Translations under genes and position numbers: made by a program
Assembly (NCBI RefSeq): GCF_018128945.1
Contig: NZ_CP068393.1
Location: forward strand, 2,728,001-2,792,000
Source: Aristaeella hokkaidonensis
GTDB lineage: Bacteria > Bacillota > Clostridia > Christensenellales > Aristaeellaceae
Length of the DNA stretch: 64,000 bases
Reading direction: 5' to 3'
Notes under the pieces: model-generated
Seen by the model: the letters and a program-made list of their open reading frames with translations, nothing else
Told to the model about the DNA's origin: nothing
The model's database searches: none
Part shown: positions 36,312-45,346 of the stretch, piece by piece
How positions within the stretch are numbered: the first letter of the stretch is position 1
How the letters are laid out: each line of letters opens with the position of its first letter

Positions 36312-36381
36312 GAATGGTTCACCTCAACGTTCTTCATCATTGGTCTGAAACAGACACAGAGGTATCTAATGATACAGAATC

Positions 36382-36410
36382 ATTCTATTACGAATATGTT
36401 ACGATGTCAA
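36382..36410 (-). promoter_or_regulatory. promoter of the SH3-repeat gene
   Basis: On the minus strand TTGACA and TAGAAT with a 17-bp spacer. Confidence 0.78.
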
Positions 36411-36418
36411 TACAAATT

Positions 36419-36446
36419 AATTCAGAATTCAGAATTCAGAATTCAG
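36419..36446 (+). repeat. heptamer array AATTCAG, forward
   Basis: Four exact AATTCAG units just upstream of the promoter of the SH3-repeat gene; left arm of a pair with 36558-36589. The sequence between the arms shows no gene. Confidence 0.9.
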
Positions 36447-36557
36447 AGTTTATTAACAGATCGAAACATAAAATCTCTGCGTTTTTGCAGGCACAGTCTG
36501 GTAATATAGCATAATACAATATGATCAAAGCCTTATAATATCAGGCGAGAGACTATT

Positions 36558-36589
36558 AATTCATAATTCTGAATTCTTAATTCTGAATT
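36558..36589 (-). repeat. heptamer array CTGAATT, reverse
   Basis: AATT then CATAATT, CTGAATT, CTTAATT, CTGAATT. Confidence 0.87.
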
Positions 36590-36598
36590 GTGAAATGG

Positions 36599-36626
36599 AA
36601 AAGGGAGCGCATTCGCGCTCCCTTTT
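36599..36626 (-). terminator. terminator of leuS
   Basis: Stem AAAAGGGAGCGC/GCGCTCCCTTTT with loop ATTC, directly after the leuS stop. Confidence 0.9.
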
Positions 36627-36627
36627 G

Positions 36628-39051
36628 TCATTTCACTACGATGTTGACGATTCTGCCCTTCACGTAGATTTCCTTGACGATGGTCTTGCCTTCGATGAAG
36701 GACTGGACGTTCTTCATGGCGTGTGCTTTCTCCAGTACGCTGTCCTGTCCCTCATCCACGCCGATTTCCACGGTGGCCCGGACTTTGCCGTTGACCTGGA
36801 CGGGGATCTGGATCGTGTCTTCCTTGATCTTCTCCTCATCCCAGACGGGCCAGGGTTCATAGGCGATGGTGTCTTCGTGGCCCAGCAGGCTCCACATTTC
36901 CTCGCCGATGTGGGGGCAGATGCAGCTGATCATCTTCACAAAGGCTTCTGCGTAGGCTTTCGGACAGGTGCCGTTCTTGTAGCACGCATTCACGAAGATC
37001 ATCATCTGGCTGATTGCGGTGTTGAAGCCCAGGGATTCAAAGTCTCCGCTGACCTTTTTCACGGTCTGGTGGAAGACCCGGTCCAGGGCGCCATCGTTTT
37101 CCGCGGTGATGTTTTCTTCGTTCATGAAGAAGGTCCAGACCCGGTTGAGGAACTTCCGGGCGCCTTCCACACCCTGGGGACTCCAGGGCTTGGAAACTTC
37201 CAGCGGTCCCATGAACATTTCGTACAGCCTCAGGGTGTCCGCGCCGTACTTTTCCACGATGTCGCTGGGGTTGACCACGTACTTGGGGAAGCGCTTGCCC
37301 ATCTTGATGCCGTTCTCACCGAGGATCATGCCCTGGTGAACCAGCTTTTTGAAGGGTTCCTTCACGGGGCTCAGGCCCTTGTCGTACAGGTAGCGGTTCC
37401 AGATCCGGCTGTACATCAGGTGGCCGACCGCGTGTTCCGGTCCGCCGATGTACAGGTCAACCGGCAGCCAGTGTTCCAGCAATTTGTAATCCGCGAACTC
37501 CTTGTCGTTGTGCGGATCGATATAGCGCATGTAGTACCAGCTGCTGCCGGCGGAACCCGGCATGGTGCTGGTTTCCCGGAGGCCTTTTACGCCGTTTTTA
37601 TCATAGTGTTTCCACTCTTCGGCGTTTTCAAGCGGGGCCTTGCCATTCTTGCCCTTATAGTCTTCCAGTTCCGGCAGGATGAGCGGGAGCTCATCATCTG
37701 GCAGGGGGTAAATCTTTCCGTCTTCGGTATGTACCACCGGCACGGGTTCACCCCAGTAACGCTGGCGGGCGAAGATCCACTCACGGAAGTGATAGTTGAC
37801 TGTGCGCTTGGCCACGCCCATCTTTTCCAGCTTGGCGGTGATGGCTTCCTTAGCTTCCTCTACGGTCAGGCCGGTGAACTCCTCACTGTTGATCAGCTTG
37901 CAGCCCTTGCCGAGGTAATCCTGCTTTTCAAAGGCATGCTCGCTGACGTCTGCACCGTCGATGACCTGGATCATGGGGATGTTGTGGGCCACGGCGTACT
38001 CAAAGTCGCGCTGGTCGTGGCTGGGAACAGCCATGACTGCGCCGGTGCCGTAGCTGGCCAGCACAAAGTCGCCGATGAACAGCTCAGCTTCCTTACCGTT
38101 GGCAGGGTTGATGCACTTGACGCCTTCGAGACGGCAGCCGGTCTTGCCCTTGTTGAGCTCGGTCCGGTCCATGTCGTTCTTCTTGCGGGTTTCTTCAATA
38201 TAGGCTTTGACTTCTTCCTGGTTCTTGATCCGGGGCATCAGATCCTGTACCAGCTGGCCGTCGGGAGCAAGCACCATGAAGGTGATGCCGTAGATGGTCT
38301 CAATACAGGTGGTGAAGATGCTGAATTCGCCGCCGCCGACGATCTGGAACTTCACCTCAACGCCGGTGCTCTTTCCGATCCAGTGACGCTGCATATCCTT
38401 GGTGCTTTCCGGCCAGTCGATTTCTTCCAGGCCTTCCAGCAGTTTTTCAGCGAAGGCAGGCTGGTCGATGACCCACTGCTTCATGTTCTTGCGGACCACG
38501 GGATAACCGCCGCGCTCGCTCTTGCCGTCGATGACTTCGTCATTGGACAGCACGGTGCCCAGCTCTTCGCACCAGTTCACAGGCATGTCGATGTACTGGG
38601 CGTAGCCGTCCAGGTACAGCTGTTTGAAGATCCACTGGGTCCACTTGTAGAAATCCGGATCGCTGGTGGCGATCATCTTGTCCCAGTCGTAGTCAAAACC
38701 AAGCTCTTTCAGCTGATGGCTGAAGGTCTTGATGTTTTCTTTGGTAAAGCCTTCCGGATGATGTCCGGTGGTAACGGCATACTGTTCCGCCGGCAGTCCG
38801 AAACTGTCGTATCCCATGGGATGGAGGACGTTATAACCCTGCATCCGTTTCATGCGGCTGACGATATCCGTGGCGGTATAGCCTTCCGGATGACCGGCAT
38901 GCAGGCCGACACCGCTGGGATAAGGGAACATATCCAGCGCGTAAAACTTGGGTTTGGAAAAGTCCCACACGTCCGTACGGAAGGTCTGGTGATCCTCCCA
39001 GAACTTCTGCCATTTGGGTTCAATGACTTTCGGGTCATAAATGCGGTCCAT
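36628..39051 (-). CDS. leuS: leucyl-tRNA synthetase
   Basis: An 807-residue class I synthetase. The HIGH-type motif appears in YPSGVGLHAGHPEG, the CP1 editing domain in TGAVMAVPSHDQRD, and the KMSKS loop in the variant form GIKMGKRFP, followed by DIVEKYGADTLRLYEMFMGPLE. The variant keeps the functional lysines and is normal in length, so the enzyme should be active. AGGTGAAAGATC precedes the ATG. No T-box leader was seen; the leader is short. It is monocistronic. Confidence 0.97.
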   Translation of the reverse strand: MDRIYDPKVIEPKWQKFWEDHQTFRTDVWDFSKPKFYALDMFPYPSGVGLHAGHPEGYTATDIVSRMKRMQGYNVLHPMGYDSFGLPAEQYAVTTGHHPEGFTKENIKTFSHQLKELGFDYDWDKMIATSDPDFYKWTQWIFKQLYLDGYAQYIDMPVNWCEELGTVLSNDEVIDGKSERGGYPVVRKNMKQWVIDQPAFAEKLLEGLEEIDWPESTKDMQRHWIGKSTGVEVKFQIVGGGEFSIFTTCIETIYGITFMVLAPDGQLVQDLMPRIKNQEEVKAYIEETRKKNDMDRTELNKGKTGCRLEGVKCINPANGKEAELFIGDFVLASYGTGAVMAVPSHDQRDFEYAVAHNIPMIQVIDGADVSEHAFEKQDYLGKGCKLINSEEFTGLTVEEAKEAITAKLEKMGVAKRTVNYHFREWIFARQRYWGEPVPVVHTEDGKIYPLPDDELPLILPELEDYKGKNGKAPLENAEEWKHYDKNGVKGLRETSTMPGSAGSSWYYMRYIDPHNDKEFADYKLLEHWLPVDLYIGGPEHAVGHLMYSRIWNRYLYDKGLSPVKEPFKKLVHQGMILGENGIKMGKRFPKYVVNPSDIVEKYGADTLRLYEMFMGPLEVSKPWSPQGVEGARKFLNRVWTFFMNEENITAENDGALDRVFHQTVKKVSGDFESLGFNTAISQMMIFVNACYKNGTCPKAYAEAFVKMISCICPHIGEEMWSLLGHEDTIAYEPWPVWDEEKIKEDTIQIPVQVNGKVRATVEIGVDEGQDSVLEKAHAMKNVQSFIEGKTIVKEIYVKGRIVNIVVK

Positions 39052-39085
39052 GATCTTTCACCTGATCCTGTAAAATAATGAAAGA

Positions 39086-39114
39086 AGTATAGCACAAACA
39101 ATGCCCCGGGGCAA
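39086..39114 (-). promoter_or_regulatory. promoter of leuS
   Basis: On the minus strand TTGCCC and TATACT with a 17-bp spacer, 35 bp before the start. Confidence 0.6.
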
Positions 39115-39167
39115 GCAAAATAAGGAATGAACCGCATTCAGACAATTGCTGGACGCGGTTCATCATC

Positions 39168-39195
39168 ATTCATTATGGATTATGCATTATTCATT
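39168..39195 (-). repeat. divergent heptamer array at the end of the low-complexity gene
   Basis: Four 7-bp units read on the plus strand as ATTCATT, ATGGATT, ATGCATT, ATTCATT. It overlaps the stop codon of the following minus-strand gene. Confidence 0.6.
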
Positions 39196-40494
39196 GTTTT
39201 GCAGCATCTGCTGGAACGGCGTCTGCACGGTGGGCCAGATGAGGATTCCGGCGGCCTTGGCCCGGATATTCTTTTGCGGCGTCATTTTGACCTTCCGGTA
39301 AGGATACTGTTTGGAGAAAGGCTTATCCATCTTTTTGCCGTGGCTGCGCCTGGTCTGCTGTCCGCCGGGTGAAACGGTGACGGCGGGTTCTGCAGCATCG
39401 TTCTCGCCCGGCACAGGCGGCGGTGTAGCGATTATATCTGCCGGAATCTCTGTATTTTCAGGAATGTCCTTTTGCTGCAGAACGATGGGCTGCTCTGATG
39501 TGGCGGGATCGGCAGACATATCCGGTTGAGCGGAATCAGTGAACTGGACAGGCAGTTCTGGCTGGATTGGTTCGTTTTTCCAGTTTTGCTGCTCTTGCTG
39601 GACAGAATCAGCGAATTGGATGGGTGTTTCCGATTGAGCTGATTCATTTTTCTGCTCCTGTTGTTCCTGCTGGGCAGAAACTGCAGACTGGACAGACACT
39701 TCCGACTGAATTGGTTCGTTTTCTTGCTCCTGCTGTTCGGGCTGGGAAAGATCGACAGGCTGCACCGGTTTTTCCGGTACGGTCTGCTGCTCGTTCGTTT
39801 CCTGCTGCGCAGGAATGACCGGCTGCTCCGGTGTTTCAGGGTTGGATTGCTGCTTCTCAGGGTTGGTCTGTTCCGGAGTGGTCTGTTTCTCCGCGGTCTT
39901 TGGATTGTCCTGCTTGGCTGGCGGATCCGTCTGCACAGGAGTTTCCGAATCTGCAGGATTATCGGGATTCTCCGGGTTGCCGGGATTTTCCGGATTCTCC
40001 GGATTAGCGGGTGTGTCCGCATTTGTCGGGGGATCCTGCGGGTTGTTCTGCCCGGGGGTTACAGGATCGGACGGGGTGTCCGGGTTGTTCGGGTTCGCAG
40101 GGTTGTCCGGATTGTCCGGTTTATCGGGATTGTCCGGATTATTCGGATCATCGGCATTGTTATCCGGATCGGTATCAGGCGGATTGTTATCTCCGTATTG
40201 CGCCGGCGGGTTGCTGATCCGTGGATCCGGCTTATCTGTGGGCGGATCCATGCAGTCATAAAACTCCTCGACGTAGATGGCGCCGCCCGATTCGACGATG
40301 CCATTGCAGTGGGAGCAGCGAAAATCACCGGAGTATCCGGGTTTGTCTGGCTGCGGCTCCACATAACCATCCAGGTAAACAGGGTAAGGATCACCGGTAT
40401 CCGGATCCAAATGATCACAGGAGGATGAGGGGGAAGCGACAGACGGAAGCACCAGCAAAAGGGCTGCCAGGAGACAGAAAATACGCTTATTCAT
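39187..40494 (-). CDS. exported Asn/Pro/Gln-rich low-complexity protein
   Basis: A 435-residue protein with a signal peptide (about 1-22), a short N-terminal segment with a FRCSHCNG zinc-ribbon-like motif and other cysteines, then a long stretch of Asn-Pro-Asp/Glu repeats, then Gln/Glu/Pro-rich sequence with recurring QPE and SAQ blocks, and a basic C-terminus. The start MNKRIF is chosen from CTGGAG upstream. No enzymatic domain is visible. It may be a surface or wall-spanning protein; the low-complexity tract is likely to vary in length. It is divergent from another exported protein gene. Confidence 0.6.
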   Translation of the reverse strand: MNKRIFCLLAALLLVLPSVASPSSSCDHLDPDTGDPYPVYLDGYVEPQPDKPGYSGDFRCSHCNGIVESGGAIYVEEFYDCMDPPTDKPDPRISNPPAQYGDNNPPDTDPDNNADDPNNPDNPDKPDNPDNPANPNNPDTPSDPVTPGQNNPQDPPTNADTPANPENPENPGNPENPDNPADSETPVQTDPPAKQDNPKTAEKQTTPEQTNPEKQQSNPETPEQPVIPAQQETNEQQTVPEKPVQPVDLSQPEQQEQENEPIQSEVSVQSAVSAQQEQQEQKNESAQSETPIQFADSVQQEQQNWKNEPIQPELPVQFTDSAQPDMSADPATSEQPIVLQQKDIPENTEIPADIIATPPPVPGENDAAEPAVTVSPGGQQTRRSHGKKMDKPFSKQYPYRKVKMTPQKNIRAKAAGILIWPTVQTPFQQMLQNNE

Positions 40495-40608
40495 TTTGAT
40501 ATTCTCCAGAGGAAGGTCGGTCAGTTTTGCAACGTTGTATGAGCACATTGTAACAGTGAAAACCTTGATCTGGCAATGCCCCAACATCTTGTGGCGATGG
40601 GGATTGAG

Positions 40609-40637
40609 TTGTCATGATGATGGGGCTGTGTTATAAT
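40609..40637 (+). promoter_or_regulatory. promoter of the 40.7-kb exported protein gene
   Basis: TTGTCA and TATAAT with a 17-bp spacer, 63 bp before the start. Confidence 0.78.
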
Positions 40638-40700
40638 CTTCAGTGTATACGCATTTTTGAGCGGAAAGAAAAAGACCCTTCAGGGAGGAGTGAACCCATC

Positions 40701-41873
40701 ATGATGAAAAGGATCCTGTGTCTTCTTACTGCGGTGATGCTGTGCCTAATCCTGCCGGCCGCGGCGGAGGAGAACACGAAGGTGGTCACAGCGGCGGAGC
40801 TGGATGAGCTGCTTGAACGTGTCAGGGCGCAGGCGCTTACCGAGGAGCTGCTGAATGATCCGACCGGAGAGGATGCCGAAAGTGAGGATGGAACTTTCTT
40901 CCTGTATGAAGCTGCCGGATTCTATGCGGAAGGCACGGAAATGACAGCAGACAATCCGGTCAACACGCTGGTTTTTGACTGCGATGAGGAGAATGTGCTC
41001 CGTGGTACCGGCATGAACAGCCGGGTGGAAGATGTTCTTGCCGCGTTTCCGCTGGATAACGCGGACCTGGCCGGCACCCGGGAAGACGCGATTCTTTATC
41101 TCCGGGAGACAGAAGCCGGCTTTGCCTACGGCCGGATCCTGCGAGACGGACAGTGGATCAATACGGTGGAATACGGTGAGGTGGTATCCGACGGGGAAAT
41201 GTCCTGCCGTACGGCAGTTACCTATTCTCTTGAAAATGGTACGGTTAACGCAATCCGGGTCAGCGGTCTGAATCCTGCGGGCGGAGAGCTGATGGATGCG
41301 TCTCAGGCGGAGGAGTTCTATAACGAACTGATTCAGCTGGCGGGCTGCGAGGATTACGAGGCGGTAAAAACCAGCAGAAACGGACTGGAACTGACAGTCC
41401 TGGACGCGGAGGAACTGATTGTGGGCGGCTTGCCCTATGTGACCATGAAGCCCGGAGATCTGCCCGGTACACCGGAAACAGAAATTATTGACAACGAGGA
41501 CGGTACCTGGCTGCTGCGCTGCGACGGAGATGGATATGAGGCGGTTTTCCGCTGCGGTGAGCACGGAGAAGACGCTGAAATTCTGAGCTTTACGATCCTG
41601 GATGACGGTATTGAAGGACCGAGGAGCGTCCGGATCGGCGACATATTCAGTGATGACTTCAACCGTTTCCGCAACGGCGAAAACGAAATGGGCGAAGACA
41701 TGACGGAGCTGCTGTACGGAACGGAAGGAACGGCCCCATATGGCGTTGCCTTCTATGATTTCTCCGCAATGACCCTGCGTTATGTGACGGATACCCCCGA
41801 AGGCCTGCAGGTCGAACTGCTGCTTAAGTATGATAATTATTTCCTGACGGAAATCATATTACACACAGTGTAA
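40701..41873 (+). CDS. exported protein of unknown function
   Basis: A 390-residue acidic protein with a signal peptide (cleavage near ILPAAAEE). I recognise no family. The mature part is rich in Glu, Asp and Gly, with beta-rich repeats of aromatic/charged alternation and few cysteines. The start at 40701 is supported by GGGAGGAG upstream and by the signal sequence; the frame extends 29 codons further but without these. It is expressed alone from a near-consensus promoter. A heptamer array begins two bases after its stop. Confidence 0.65.
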   Translation: MMKRILCLLTAVMLCLILPAAAEENTKVVTAAELDELLERVRAQALTEELLNDPTGEDAESEDGTFFLYEAAGFYAEGTEMTADNPVNTLVFDCDEENVLRGTGMNSRVEDVLAAFPLDNADLAGTREDAILYLRETEAGFAYGRILRDGQWINTVEYGEVVSDGEMSCRTAVTYSLENGTVNAIRVSGLNPAGGELMDASQAEEFYNELIQLAGCEDYEAVKTSRNGLELTVLDAEELIVGGLPYVTMKPGDLPGTPETEIIDNEDGTWLLRCDGDGYEAVFRCGEHGEDAEILSFTILDDGIEGPRSVRIGDIFSDDFNRFRNGENEMGEDMTELLYGTEGTAPYGVAFYDFSAMTLRYVTDTPEGLQVELLLKYDNYFLTEIILHTV

Positions 41874-41875
41874 TA

Positions 41876-41907
41876 AATTCAGAATTATGAATTCAGAATT
41901 CAGAATT
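41876..41907 (+). repeat. heptamer array AATTCAG, forward
   Basis: AATTCAG, AATTATG, AATTCAG, AATTCAG plus AATT, two bases after a stop codon; paired with 41994-42025. The 86 bp between holds nothing recognisable. Confidence 0.87.
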
Positions 41908-41993
41908 TATGGTTAACCGAACTGCAACAATATGATGGAAAATCCGTATCGAAGCTTAAATGATGATCATAAAGGAATTGGCGGAAAAGTAAT

Positions 41994-42025
41994 AATTCTG
42001 AATTCTTAATTCTGAATTCTGAATT
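41994..42025 (-). repeat. heptamer array CTGAATT, reverse
   Basis: AATT then CTGAATT, CTTAATT, CTGAATT, CTGAATT. Confidence 0.87.
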
Positions 42026-42061
42026 AAACGAATACCAACGCGAAAGACATTTAAGAGAATT

Positions 42062-44026
42062 ATGAATTACATCGATTTAAGTTGTCCTGCTGAGCTTTTC
42101 CGGACGGCAATGCCGACGGAAGAGATCCCCGCGGCCACCCTGACCCTGTTCAACCTCAGTGACCGGGTAATTGCCTCGGTCGAGGTTTTGCTGCGCCTGC
42201 TGGATGAGGACGGTGGGGAAACGGAACGCCTTGCCTATCGCGGGCGGGCGCTCAATGGGCGGCCCCATTCAACCTTCCTGCTGACAGCCCCGTGCGCGCC
42301 GTCGGAGGAACTGCATTCCATCGACGTTGTTATCGAAAAGGTCTGGTTTGCGGATAACGAGGTGTGGCGGCGGGAGCCCGGCAAGTCGATTGCGTACATA
42401 TCGAATGCCCTGCCGGTCAGCCCGGCGCTGACGAAGCTGAAGTATGCCGCGGGCGAAACCGCCGTTGGCTATCCGGTGGAACAGGAAGGGCTATGGCTCT
42501 GCGTGTGCGGCCGACCGAATCCGGAAGACGCGGAATTCTGTGCCCGTTGCGGCCGCCAGAAGGAAATGATCTTCTCACGCTTCAGTCCGGAAGCGGTGGA
42601 AGCACAGGTCAATATGAGGGAACGGCAGCTGGACCTGAACAGTCGGAGCATGCGGGAAGATACGATCCGCCTGCAGCGGATCCGCGAGGAAGAGTACCAG
42701 CAGAAGAAATCCCGCCAGGGAACCCGGATCCGGATCCTGATCGCAATGGCCGCATCGGTAGCATTGTGCGCGGGCACGTTCTTCGGCCTTTCCCCGTGGC
42801 TGAGGCTGTTGTCCGGACGGGAAGCGCTGGCGACGGGCAACCCGGCCGGTGCAAAAGAAACATTCCTGCTGCTGGGTGATTACGGAAATGCGAAGGAAAT
42901 GATCACCGAGTGCGACTGGCAGATTGCCCTGGAGACCGCGGACAGCGGCAATGACGCGGAAACGATGGCAAAGGCGTCCGCACTCCTGCGGGCGATTCCG
43001 GGAAAGCCGGAAGCCATTGATAAAGCAAACGAAACCGACCTGCTTCGGGCAAGGATGCTGCTGGAGCAGGGGGACTGGCAGGGAGCACAGGAAGCACTGC
43101 TGCTTCTCCCGGAGGACTACGAAGGCAAAGGTGAACTGGAGCAGAAGGCCGGCATGGCCCAGGCTGCTGCGCTGAAGGATGAGGAAAAGTATGAGGAAGC
43201 CCGGACGATCTTCCTGTCTCTGGGAGAATATCCCGGAGCCCGGGAACAGGCTTCCGACTGTCTGTACAAACCGGCGCAGAAAAAGATGGAACAGGGCGAC
43301 TGGGACGGTGTGATTGAAATACTCAGCGGTATCCCGGACTATCTCAACAGCCGGGAGATAACCCTCGAATGCCATTATCACAAGGCGGAAGGGCTGCTGG
43401 AAGCCGGGGACAGGGATGGCGCAAGCCGGGAGTTCCTGCTGGCCGGAGATTGGTCTGACGCCAAGGAACGGTGCAAAGCCCTGACTTATGAGCAGGCAGA
43501 TGAATACTATGCCGCCGGGGATATCAAAACGGCACAGAGCCTGTTTGCTTCCATTCCCGATTACATGGACAGCAACGACAGGGACCGGGAATGCCGGTAC
43601 GCCCTGGCTTCGGCGGCAGCGGAGAGCCGGGAGTTTACCCTGGCTCTGGAACTGCTTCAGAACATTCCGGATGATTACAAAAAGACCGGATCCATCCGGG
43701 CTCAGGCGACCTATGAAAAGGCCAAGGTCGCCACGCGCCGCGAGGAGTGGACGGAAGCCGCGGAGTTGCTGGGCAGCCTTGACCGGCAGTCACTGAGACG
43801 GCAGTACCGGGATATTGAAAACCTGTATCTGCAGGCCTGTGAAAAGGCCGGGATCAATCCCTATCCCGAAACGCCGGCACCGCCGGAGGCGGACGGCGCG
43901 GCAGAAACTCCTGAAACCGCCCCTGAAACCACTCCCGCTCCTGCCGAACCTGAGCAGCCGGCGGCAGAACCGATGGATACCCCTGCTCCTGACCCCTTCC
44001 TTGTGACTGAGGATGAGCAGCAATGA
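42062..44026 (+). CDS. zinc-ribbon membrane protein with TPR-like repeats
   Basis: A 654-residue protein of unknown function. Residues 1-130 form a soluble domain without a recognised family; a zinc ribbon uses Cys147, Cys149, Cys160 and Cys163; a charged helix (about 180-220) leads to one membrane segment (223-246). The region from 250 to 600 consists of degenerate helical repeats (recurring GDY/GDW, A..C/A, LL..IPDY) like tetratricopeptide repeats. The last 45 residues are Pro/Glu/Thr-rich. It probably has a cytosolic sensor part and an external repeat part. The stop overlaps the acyltransferase start by four bases, so the two are translationally coupled. Confidence 0.65.
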   Translation: MNYIDLSCPAELFRTAMPTEEIPAATLTLFNLSDRVIASVEVLLRLLDEDGGETERLAYRGRALNGRPHSTFLLTAPCAPSEELHSIDVVIEKVWFADNEVWRREPGKSIAYISNALPVSPALTKLKYAAGETAVGYPVEQEGLWLCVCGRPNPEDAEFCARCGRQKEMIFSRFSPEAVEAQVNMRERQLDLNSRSMREDTIRLQRIREEEYQQKKSRQGTRIRILIAMAASVALCAGTFFGLSPWLRLLSGREALATGNPAGAKETFLLLGDYGNAKEMITECDWQIALETADSGNDAETMAKASALLRAIPGKPEAIDKANETDLLRARMLLEQGDWQGAQEALLLLPEDYEGKGELEQKAGMAQAAALKDEEKYEEARTIFLSLGEYPGAREQASDCLYKPAQKKMEQGDWDGVIEILSGIPDYLNSREITLECHYHKAEGLLEAGDRDGASREFLLAGDWSDAKERCKALTYEQADEYYAAGDIKTAQSLFASIPDYMDSNDRDRECRYALASAAAESREFTLALELLQNIPDDYKKTGSIRAQATYEKAKVATRREEWTEAAELLGSLDRQSLRRQYRDIENLYLQACEKAGINPYPETPAPPEADGAAETPETAPETTPAPAEPEQPAAEPMDTPAPDPFLVTEDEQQ

Positions 44027-45261
44027 GTGAAAGAAGACAGCGGATTCCTGAACTGGACGGACTGCGGGTACTGATGATTTTCATTGTCAGCTGGTACCAT
44101 ATCTGGCAGCAGAGCTGGCTTTCGCCGGCGATTGGCTCCTGGAGCCTGGATTACCTGGTGCGTTCCGGTTATATCTGGGTGGACGGCACAGTCCTGCTCA
44201 GTTCTTTTCTGCTGTTTCTGCCCTATGCGAAAGCAATGCGCGTGAAGGGTCCCGCTCCGGATACACGGGATTTTTATTACCGCCGGGTAAGACGGATCCT
44301 GCCGGGGTACTATTTCATCATTCTCGCGGTGCTGTTCGGAATCGCGATTCCCTGGAAGCTGTATACTACTCCCCAGTTCCTGGTGAAGGACGTGGCGACC
44401 CACCTGACGTTCACGTTCACCTTCTTCTGGGACACCTATATTGCGACGCCGCTTGGTGCGGCCAGCTGGACGCTGGCCATTGAAACGCAGGCTTACCTCC
44501 TGTTCCCGCTGATTGCCCGCGGCGTGATGAAAAAACCGGTGGTAACCCTTTGCATCCTGTGCGCGGTATGCTTCGGTTTCCGGGCCTGGTGCCTGTGGGC
44601 GCTGGTGGATTACAGCATGGTGGTAAACCAGCTGATCAACTTTCTGGACGTGTACGTGATCGGTATCCTGGCGGCCATGGTGTATGTAAGGCTGAATGAG
44701 AAACGGACTGCACTGGCTGTCGTGGAGAAAACGGATGAATCCCGGACGGAAGAGGTTAAACAGCAGGCGGCTGCAACCGGAAAGACGCCCTTTGCCTGGC
44801 AGATTCCGGCCACCCTCATTTTTGCTGCGGCATTTTTCGGACTGCTGCAGATGCTGCGCTTCCAGGCCCGTTCCGGAAATACTCCGACGATTCAGATGAA
44901 TCAGATGATTTACCGGCCGGTCTATGCGATCCTCTTTACGCTGCTGATCCTTTCCGCCCCGTTTGCGCTCTTCCCCCTGAGAAAGCTCCTGGGCAACCGG
45001 GTGACCCGGTTCCTGGGCGGGATCAGCATGAATTATTACCTGATCCACCAGACCGTGATCGTCCACCTGAAACGCCTTCGGTTCCCGCCTTCGGTCAGCG
45101 ATACTCCGAACATGGCCGCGGAACAGCCCTGGCAGAACCAGTACACGCTGGTCTCCTTCGTGCTTTCCCTGCTGCTGGCGGTGCTTGTGACCTACGCCAT
45201 AGAAAAACCCGCAGCTCGTCTGATCGACAAACTGCGGGCTAAACGAAATCATGCAAAATGA
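44023..45261 (+). CDS. acyltransferase 3 family membrane protein
   Basis: A 412-residue integral membrane protein of the acyltransferase-3 (OafA/YrhL-like) family: it begins RIPELDGLRVLMIFIVSWYH with the family His, has Arg-rich RRVRRILPGYY after the second helix, and about ten membrane segments. Such enzymes transfer acetyl or other acyl groups to sugars of surface polymers. An insert of about 40 charged residues lies in a loop near 225-255. It overlaps the preceding gene (ATGA), suggesting a joint function in envelope glycan modification. Confidence 0.88.
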   Translation: MSERRQRIPELDGLRVLMIFIVSWYHIWQQSWLSPAIGSWSLDYLVRSGYIWVDGTVLLSSFLLFLPYAKAMRVKGPAPDTRDFYYRRVRRILPGYYFIILAVLFGIAIPWKLYTTPQFLVKDVATHLTFTFTFFWDTYIATPLGAASWTLAIETQAYLLFPLIARGVMKKPVVTLCILCAVCFGFRAWCLWALVDYSMVVNQLINFLDVYVIGILAAMVYVRLNEKRTALAVVEKTDESRTEEVKQQAAATGKTPFAWQIPATLIFAAAFFGLLQMLRFQARSGNTPTIQMNQMIYRPVYAILFTLLILSAPFALFPLRKLLGNRVTRFLGGISMNYYLIHQTVIVHLKRLRFPPSVSDTPNMAAEQPWQNQYTLVSFVLSLLLAVLVTYAIEKPAARLIDKLRAKRNHAK

Positions 45262-45302
45262 GGTGAAATCAGGAAACCGGAATTGTTCAGAATCAGTCAG
45301 AT

Positions 45303-45333
45303 AATCTGAATTCTGAATTCTTAATTCTGAATT
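45303..45333 (-). repeat. heptamer array CTGAATT, reverse
   Basis: CTGAATT, CTGAATT, CTTAATT, CTGAATT, 14 bp from the stop of the AraC-type gene. No facing partner is close. Confidence 0.82.
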
Positions 45334-45346
45334 TGCCGGAACGGCA

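Noticed and set aside
36419..36589. small mobile element (MITE) between paired heptamer arrays
   Set aside because: The interiors of the pairs are unrelated to each other and no target-site duplication is visible, so a single mobile element does not fit.
36595..39078. 827-codon open frame on the plus strand
   Set aside because: It is the complementary shadow of leuS, whose motifs are intact.
39661..40428. plus-strand frames rich in Arg/Ile/Gly opposite the low-complexity gene
   Set aside because: Their repetitive residues follow from the repeats on the minus strand; there are no start signals.
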